Origin: Zygnema cylindricum
Lineage: Eukaryota; Streptophyta; Zygnematophyceae; Zygnematales; Zygnemataceae
Length of the DNA: 11,849 bases
Direction: 5' to 3'
Assembly: GCA_037447655.1 (NCBI GenBank)
Contig: JBBHKE010002405.1
Location: 64,001-75,849, forward strand
The notes beneath the pieces are model-generated. The model did not search any database, was not told the origin of the DNA, and saw nothing but the letters and a program-made list of their open reading frames with translations. Positions 7,141 to 11,849 of the stretch are shown piece after piece. Positions within the stretch are counted from its first letter, which is position 1. Each line of letters starts with the position of its first letter. Both the position numbers and the translations under genes were made by a program.

Positions 7141-10100
7141 GTAATTGTTAAGGCTTTCAAGGTTTTTTAGGATTTTTTTGTCGTATGTGTGTTCCATTGA
7201 TGATATAGAGTCTATGTGTGTCTAGGCTTAGGTTATTGTTGATGGTTTTGTATTATTGGTTTTTGCGGAAGCTTTGACTTTTATGGCTTTCAAAATCTCT
7301 ATACTTTTAAATTGGATTGTCATTTGAGGTATCAAACCAAGTCAAGTTGAGTCAAATCAAGTCAAGGCAAGTCAAAGCAAGTCAAATCAAGTCAAATCAT
7401 GTTTAATCCAATCCTTTCATATCAAGGAAGATTTTATTAAACCAGTTGAATTATCTCCTATCCAATCTAATCCAATCCAATCCAAGATCCACAAAAAACC
7501 AAACAAATTTGTATTAATCTTTGAATGTAAATAAAACTTTGCTTGTTGAAGAGAACTATTTGTCAGTTGACTATGTTTTCTTTATGTGTCAAAATATTTT
7601 AAATTTATTTTAAATTTATGACCTCGTTTGCATGACGAGATTGATCAACTAAAATCGTTTGATTTTTTATTTCTTAAATAGTTTGTATCCTTTTAATTGT
7701 TTAAATTTGTTTAAACTGTTTTGACTTGTTTGAATTTTATCATTGGTTTAAGTTGTTCAATTTTTCTGGATTGTTTGAATTGCTGAAACTGTTTAAATTG
7801 TTTAAATTATATAAATTGTTGAAATTGTTTCCTGTGTAAATTGCGTAAATTGGTTAGTTAAATCATTTAATTAAATTGTTTTGGTTTTGGGATTCCAGGT
7901 GCCTCATGTGCGACAATCCTATAATTGGGATTGTGGCCTAGCTTGTGTCCTTATGGTATTAAAAGCATTGGGTTTCCACGGGTGTGACCTCAACTATCTA
8001 CACCATTTATGTGGTACTACTAGGTATTAATTTCTTCTCATCTCTACCAAAATTAGTGTGTATCTTGTATACTCTTGACCACCATAGTTTTCCCCTTTGG
8101 GTTGTTCAGACAATTGTATGGGTGACACTAAGTACAAACCCTACTTTGGGGAAAAACGAATAGTTTCTGTAGACATATATAATTTTAGGATGGAACATAC
8201 AATTTTTTATCCGTACTCTGATTCCATCCGTACTAATAGTCCATTTAGACTATGATTATACGCCCTAGACAATGAAAGTAGTAAGTATGGTTTATATTTA
8301 TCTTCTATTTTTAACCTCGTTCACACATAAATTCATGGACCACATTATTTCCAAAAAGAAATTTGGCAATAAGCGTTGGCAATTGCCCTTTTTTTTTTTG
8401 CTCCATAAACCTTAAACAAGCCGCTTATTGTTTCAAGAAATAAATTGAAAGCAATAGAGACTGTTAGCAAAACCTCTTGCAAAAATAACCGATAAAAGTA
8501 GGTTTTAGGGTTAAGGTTTAGGGTGAGGGTTTTAGGTTAGTAATAGCGTTGAAGGCCCAGCGGTTTGAGATTCACAATTGGAAGAACAACATGGATTTTT
8601 GACTTATAGGTTACCTCATGTGGAGACAAAAAAAGTCTTCAGATTTTAATCTAAACGTGAATTGGTGTGGACCATTATATTTTCCAGTTTGTACTTCTAA
8701 TTTTTATACTAGAAAATGTTGAGTTAAAGCAATTCGTCTCTATGAGTAACGATGTCAAAATCCACCTTGCGTTCTTAATTTAGTGTCTGGAAAACCGTAA
8801 AAACCCACCAAAAATCTTGAAAATTCTTCCAAAACAACCTTCGAAACCTCTAGGAAAACAACTTCAGAAAACTCTTGAAAACCCTAAAAAACCCTAAAAA
8901 CTCGTGCAATTTTGGAGACAAATTAGAGACTTGCGGGTGATGAGATATAATGTGGAATTTGAACCATTGCAGTGTTTGGACAGTCGATCTCGCCCACTTG
9001 CTCCGACATTTTTCAATCGAAGTCTCGTTTCTGACAGTGACAATCGGGGCCAATCCAAAATTTGCCCTTGAAACTTTCTATAAGGTTAGTTATTTTCGTC
9101 CTAATGTAATTTTTTCCTTTCTTAAAACATCCTTTGTTAAAGCTTCTTTTCTATATTTTTTGTGAGGGTAAACAAGATTTTTAATTCTTTTAATTGAAAT
9201 CAGAGTATTTTCACTCGTTTTACTTTTTCGATTGTTCTGTCGTCGTTTACCTCTATTTTTCTCTCTCTTCCCCCCTCCTCTCTCTCTCCCTCTCTCTCCC
9301 TCTCCCTCTCCCTCTCCCCCTCCCTCTCTCCTGGACTCAGGAAAACATGGAGGAAGACGGGAAGAGAGTGACGCGACTTTTTGAGAAAGCTGCGAATGCG
9401 GGAATAAGGATACAGGTGGGTAAGAGAGAGCGAGGGAGAGAGGTCTCTCCTCCTATATGAAAGGGAGGGAGGGTAACAGGGGATGGACAGGGAGGGAGGG
9501 GGTGAGAGAGAGAGTGATTTTTTAAACAATCCGTTTCCTCTCCTTCCTTCTCCTGTATGAGCGAGAGGGAGAGACAGGAAGGAGAGAGGAGGGTGTGAAA
9601 AAGTGATTTTTTGGACGATCCATTTTGTCTCCTTCTTTCTCCTGTTTGTAGGGGAGTGAGGGAGAGGGAGTGGGTGACAGAGAGAGTCATAGTTTGGACA
9701 GTTTCCTCTCCTTCTTTCTCCTTCCTTCCCCTTCATTTAGGGGAGGGAGAGAGGAGGAAGTGACAGATGGTGCGTTATTTTTTAGACGACCCATTTCCTC
9801 TGCTTCTTGTAGTTCAAAGAGAAAGGATAGAGAGAGGGGGGAGGAGAGAGAGGGAGAGGGAGAGGGCGAAGGAGAGACAGCAAATCTAAAGATAAAGTTA
9901 ACAACATTCTTTACTTCATCACGAGGGGAGGGGAGGGGAGGGGAGGGGAGGGGACTATCATTCAGTTAAACTAAAAAATGAAATGACCAGCTTTCATTTT
10001 ATCCACACTAATTTATGCGGGTTTGATAAAATCCTTTAGTTTTCCTTTTATGTTGTGTGCTCTAGGGAAAAGAGTGACATGGGGATTTTCATGGTTTATT

Positions 10101-11789
10101 GGTTTTTTTTAAACACAATTTGAAAGTTGTCTTTGATTTAAAATCCTAAAATACCCTAAAACCTCTTTGCTGTCAGTTGATATGTGCTAAACCGTAGTTG
10201 TTGTGTGATAGGATTTTTAGAAGTGTTGTGTATCGGGTAATTTTTTATCGCAATAAATTTATTCTATATATCGAATATGGAACAGTCAGATGGTCCGATA
10301 TATCGCTCCTGAACCAACAAAAGTTATCGCGATATATTTGGTTTTTTTATATATTTGGTGGTGGTCCGTCTAGCTACAATACTGAAATATTGTAGGGAAA
10401 AACGCATTTTCAATTTTTCTTTACGGAAATGTTGTACGGAAAAACGTATTTTGATTTTTTTTACGGAAATATTGTACGGAAAAACATATTTTGATTTTTT
10501 TTACGGAAAAATTGTACAGGAAAACGTATTTTGAATTGGTTTTTGGCAAACCAGCGTACGGAGGTATTGCGATAGTTATTGACCCGATAACTTATCGCGA
10601 TATATCGTAATTTTATTGTGATATTAGCGTTCTCGATATACCGGAAGGATGTATCGGTTATCGGTAGGTCAAAAGAAGATACATATCGAATATCGGCAAG
10701 AGGCTCTCGATACACAACACTAGATTTTTTGGGTTTTTTAGGGTTTTTATTGGAACTGATCAAGCACTGAACTGAACTAAACTGAAATGGTTTTAACTGA
10801 ATCTGAGGTAACTTTAACAGAACTGATTTGAAATGACTTGAACTGACTCCACTGATCTAAAAAGAACTATAATGAACTGAACTGAATTAAACGGAACTGA
10901 ACTGAACTGAACTGAATCAAATGGAAATTGAATCGATTTGATCTGAACTTAAACAATTGAGCGTCCCTGAACTAAACTGAACTGAACCGAATGGATCTGG
11001 TTTTTACTGAAACTGAACTAAATTTGATGCTGAAAGAAAAAGGAACGGAACAGAATGGAATGGAACTGAACGGAATGGAACTGAACTGAACTAATGATAC
11101 ATGGAAATTGTTGGTTTCAGCGGCGCTCCTTATCGGGGATTGAACTCTCAAAATGTATTTTGTCGGGAGCTTACCTCACCATTGCACTAGTGGACAAAAG
11201 GAAACTAAGGTATTTTTTCTCACCATAATTAGTGTGCATTTTGTTGCAAGGCCGTTCCCCACTAGTAACTTAAAAATACATTTTAAAAACCCTAAACAAA
11301 CCCTGAAATTACTTTAAACCCTAAAAATCCCGAAAACCCTAACATTTCCTTTGAAAACCCAAGAGGTGATGATACGTGCCCAAAGAGAAAGTTCCAATCT
11401 AAATACAAATACCAATAAATTATTAATAATTACTACTAACAATGCCATAAATTATTAATATTACATAGTTCTTACTGTAGAGGAAAGAAAACTATGAAAG
11501 TAAAACTTTTATAATGAAGGTTTTGTTTTTAGGTCTAGTCTCCTAAAAATCCCTCGAGAATCCTCAGAAAAATGATTTAAAGGGGATAAAAAAAAACTAG
11601 CTTTCTGATGGAGGTGCTTGCAGTGAAATGCTATTTATGTGTAAAATGTTTTTTTTTTTTTTTTTTCGGGATTAAAATTACTAATTTATCTTAATGTTGA
11701 GTTTTTTTTTTTTTTTTTTAATTGCAGTCATCCATGGAGTGATGATGTCTGCATGTCAGAATGCTGTGGGATGAATCCGGGATATACAG
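6937..11789 (+). CDS. GUCD1: GUCD1-like protein (plant guanylyl cyclase 1 family), six exons, 3' end outside window
   Basis: Joined exons 6937-7140, 7899-8023, 8973-9084, 9341-9415, 11121-11209 and 11728-11789 give 667 nt, that is 222 residues plus one base. All five complete introns are GT...AG and the phases agree (0, 2, 0, 0, 2), with phase 1 at the last donor. Family landmarks appear in order: VPHVRQSYNWDCGLAC (69-84), SVWTVDLAHLL (from 110), TVTIGANP (131-138), a KAANAGI helix-like stretch in exon 4, an AYLTIALVD strand in exon 5, and a terminal YTG that in relatives continues into GHY. The family (Pfam Guanylate_cyc_2) is conserved in plants and animals; the Arabidopsis member was reported to have guanylyl cyclase activity in vitro. 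Q74 with D79-C80-G81-L82-A83-C84 also resembles the active-site block of C39-like cysteine peptidases, so the biochemical activity is uncertain. The C-terminal part, including the expected conserved His and Asp regions, lies beyond the window. Family assignment is strong; the N-terminus is less certain. Confidence 0.92.
7341..7400. repeat. 10-bp tandem repeat, six units (intron 1)
   Basis: Six consecutive decamers of the type GTCAAATCAA, aligned without indels. Confidence 0.9.
7660..7885. repeat. Degenerate TTTAAATTGT minisatellite (intron 1)
   Basis: Repeated TTTAAATTGT / GTTTGAATT words with a spacing of about 9-12 bp fill the last part of intron 1, almost up to the exon 2 acceptor. Confidence 0.7.
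7899..8023 (+). CDS. GUCD1: GUCD1-like exon 2, with the NWDCGLAC core motif
   Basis: The acceptor is GATTCCAG|GTGCC and the donor is ACTAG|GTATTA. The exon has 125 nt: 41 codons plus two bases of a split serine codon. It encodes the most conserved block of the family, VPHVRQSYNWDCGLAC, followed by VLMVLKALGF and a CDLNYLHHLCGTT segment. The Q-x5-DCGLAC arrangement is what C39-like cysteine peptidases use for the oxyanion-hole Gln and nucleophilic Cys. Very high confidence as coding. Confidence 0.95.
8501..8540 (+). repeat. Interstitial TTTAGGG-like repeat
   Basis: Several imperfect TTTAGGG / GGTTTAGGG units in intron 2, matching the plant-type telomere unit. Confidence 0.75.
8877..8901 (-). 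repeat. Interstitial telomere-like ACCCTAAA units
   Basis: Two ACCCTAAAAA units in the opposite orientation to the 8501-8540 block. Confidence 0.6.
8973..9084 (+). CDS. GUCD1: GUCD1-like exon 3 (SVWTVDLAHLL...TVTIGANP)
   Basis: The acceptor is CCATTGCAG|TGTTTGG and the donor is TATAAG|GTTAGT. Its first base completes the serine (AG|T) split with exon 2, then 37 full codons follow. It encodes VWTVDLAHLLRHFSIEVSF and TVTIGANPKFALETFYK, typical of the SIWT(V/I)DLA helix and the following strand in this family. It ends in phase 0. Confidence 0.95.
9261..9331. repeat. CT-rich tract immediately upstream of exon 4
   Basis: CTCTCTCC and CCCTCTCC words run to within 10 bases of the exon 4 acceptor, so the tract doubles as its polypyrimidine tract. 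Confidence 0.9.
9341..9415 (+). CDS. GUCD1: GUCD1-like exon 4, 75 nt symmetric exon
   Basis: The acceptor is GGACTCAG|GAAAAC and the donor is ATACAG|GTGGGTAAG. There are exactly 25 codons, entered and left in phase 0, encoding ENMEEDGKRVTRLF followed by EKAANAGIRIQ. This matches the family's charged segment and the helix (RV..LF..A...GI.I) between FYK and the next domain segment. A long CT-rich run lies immediately upstream and GA-rich DNA immediately downstream, and its codons are GA-rich like the surrounding tract. Confidence 0.92.
9420..9900. repeat. Purine/pyrimidine minisatellite, units of about 83-89 bp (intron 4)
   Basis: Landmarks of the type GTGATTTTTTGGACGATCC recur near 9514, 9603, 9686 and 9774. 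After each comes a pyrimidine arm (TTTCCTCTCCTTC), a short loop, and a purine arm (GGGAGAGA, or ACAGGAAGGAGAG), so each unit can fold back on itself. It continues into pure GA-rich sequence. Confidence 0.8.
9924..9953 (+). repeat. (GGGGA) run, potential G-quadruplex
   Basis: Six GGGG blocks separated by single A residues on the sense strand of intron 4. Confidence 0.9.
10221..10722. mobile_element. 502-bp MITE in intron 4, AGTGTTGTGTATCG termini
   Basis: AGTGTTGTGTATCG (10222-10235) is perfectly inverted at 10708-10721. The flanks show AGA on both sides (10219-10221 and 10722-10724). Alternatively there is an imperfect 8-bp pair, GATTTTTA (10212-10219) and GATTTTTT (10723-10730), so the duplication length is ambiguous. 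The interior has recurring TATCGCGATATAT palindromes and a 40-bp tandem repeat. It lies within the intron of an expressed-looking gene and has no credible ORF. Confidence 0.8.
10382..10541. repeat. 40-bp tandem repeat, four units
   Basis: TACGGAAAT-type starts lie at 10422, 10462 and 10502, exactly 40 bp apart, preceded by one diverged unit from 10382. Each has TTGTACGGAAAAACGTATTT. Confidence 0.9.
10751..11095. repeat. CTGAA-type minisatellite (intron 4)
   Basis: Many copies of AACTG / CTGAA, with perfect runs such as CTGAACTGAACTGAA near 10905, degrading into GGAACGGAAT variants near 11050. Confidence 0.85.
11121..11209 (+). CDS. GUCD1: GUCD1-like exon 5 (SLSGIELSKCILSGAYLTIALVD)
   Basis: The acceptor is TTGGTTTCAG|CGGCGC and the donor is ACTAAG|GTATTT. 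It has 29 codons plus two bases. The product RRSLSGIELSKC followed by ILSGAYLTIALVDKRKL corresponds to the family segment in which a regulatory-looking helix precedes a hydrophobic strand ending in LVD. The split codon AG|T gives serine with exon 6, producing KLS. Confidence 0.93.
11210..11727 (+). other. Intron 5
   Basis: A 518-bp phase-2 intron, GTATTT...TTGCAG. It carries the dispersed motif near 11220-11239, plus-strand ACCCTAAA (telomere-like) words at 11283-11343, and two poly-T runs at about 11649-11666 and 11702-11719. The second poly-T forms the polypyrimidine tract of exon 6. Confidence 0.82.
11283..11343 (-). repeat. ACCCTAAA telomere-like words (intron 5)
   Basis: Four imperfect ACCCTAAA-type units within 60 bases. 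Confidence 0.6.
11728..11789 (+). CDS. GUCD1: GUCD1-like exon 6, last exon visible
   Basis: The acceptor follows a poly-T tract (TTAATTGCAG|TCATCC) and the donor is ATACAG|GTACAG. It encodes HPWSDDVCMSECCGMNPGYT plus the first base of a glycine codon. In relatives the YTG/YQG at this place leads into GHY(I/V), so the next exon should begin with a GT-type completion of Gly and then HY. Three cysteines (210, 214 and 215) are clustered in this exon. The remaining protein is beyond the right edge. Confidence 0.88.
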
Positions 11790-11803
11790 GTACAGGGAAA
11801 CAT

Positions 11804-11849
11804 TCTCTCTCTCTCTCTTGCTCTTTCTCTCTCTCTCTCGCTCTCTCTC
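11804..11849. repeat. CT microsatellite at the window edge
   Basis: (CT)n with occasional TTG/TTT interruptions, just inside intron 6. Confidence 0.9.

Larger units (their letters stand above)
7141..7898 (+). other. Intron 1
   Basis: A 758-bp AT-rich phase-0 intron, GTAATT...TTCCAG. It contains six units of a 10-bp repeat (7341-7400), a short CCAAT-like run (7461-7485) and a long degenerate TTTAAATTGT-type minisatellite (about 7660-7885). Confidence 0.8.
8024..8972 (+). other. Intron 2
   Basis: A 949-bp phase-2 intron, GTATTA...TTGCAG. It contains TTTAGGG-like telomeric repeats at 8501-8540 and, in the other orientation, at 8877-8901, and one copy of the dispersed ATTAGTGTG motif at 8044-8060. 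No other gene is seen. Confidence 0.85.
9416..11120 (+). other. Intron 4, repeat-rich
   Basis: A 1,705-bp phase-0 intron, GTGGGTAAG...TTTCAG. It holds, in order, a purine/pyrimidine minisatellite (9420-9900), a (GGGGA) run (9924-9953), a copy of the dispersed motif at 10001-10020, a MITE (10221-10722) and a CTGAA-type minisatellite (10751-11095). Confidence 0.85.

Noticed and set aside
7341-7400. CRISPR-like array from regular decamers
   Set aside because: No spacers between units and a eukaryotic intronic context; it is a minisatellite.
8950-9165. Plus-strand frame of 71 codons as a separate small gene
   Set aside because: Its middle is exon 3 of the GUCD1-like gene. The ends are intron read-through, and the ATG lies upstream of the splice acceptor.
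9200-9736. Longest open frame, minus strand, 178 codons
   Set aside because: It is built from Ser/Pro/Leu and Arg/Glu/Gly low-complexity runs encoded by CT/GA repeats, and it overlaps exon 4 of the plus-strand gene.
10461-10763. Minus-strand frame of 100 codons
   Set aside because: It lies in the MITE and its 40-bp repeats and runs through the terminal repeat.

Overview
This window is eukaryotic nuclear DNA, most likely from a land plant or a close streptophyte relative. It holds one clearly recognisable gene, split into short exons in the right half. That gene's protein resembles plant GUCD1/guanylyl cyclase 1. The introns carry interstitial TTTAGGG (plant-type telomere) motifs, and the DNA is AT-rich with many short non-autonomous transposons. 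I cannot name the species. I see no bacterial operon structure, rRNA, tRNA or CRISPR.

Left half (1 to about 5,440): repeat-derived, with no convincing intact gene. A weak minus-strand terminal-exon candidate lies at 127-204. Two related long MITEs follow (490-1107 and 1264-1807), sharing termini of the type CACCGCGAATCG. A larger foldback element (2956-4268) has AGTGTTGTGTATCG-type ends and encloses a tandem duplication with a unit of about 460 bp. Three copies of a short MITE (about 205-240 bp without insertions) then sit at 4281-4498, 4651-5436 and 4670-5222. The last is inserted in the terminal repeat of the second, and itself contains a 340-bp hAT-like element (4848-5187) flanked by an 8-bp duplication: a three-level nest.

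Middle (5,440 to 6,936): a weak minus-strand small ORF, a long poly-A run, a CT-rich tract, and the presumed 5' flank of the gene. That flank holds several copies of a dispersed motif, CACCAWAATTAGTGTGG.

Right half (6,937 to 11,849): six coding exons of a GUCD1-like gene on the plus strand, all with GT...AG introns and compatible phases. They give about 222 residues that run off the right edge before the C-terminal part. The introns contain simple and minisatellite repeats, a potential G-quadruplex tract and one 502-bp MITE (10221-10722) that shares its termini with the 2956-4268 element. Exon 4 is 75 nt, phase-symmetric, and sits between complementary CT-rich and GA-rich tracts, so in-frame skipping is a testable possibility.
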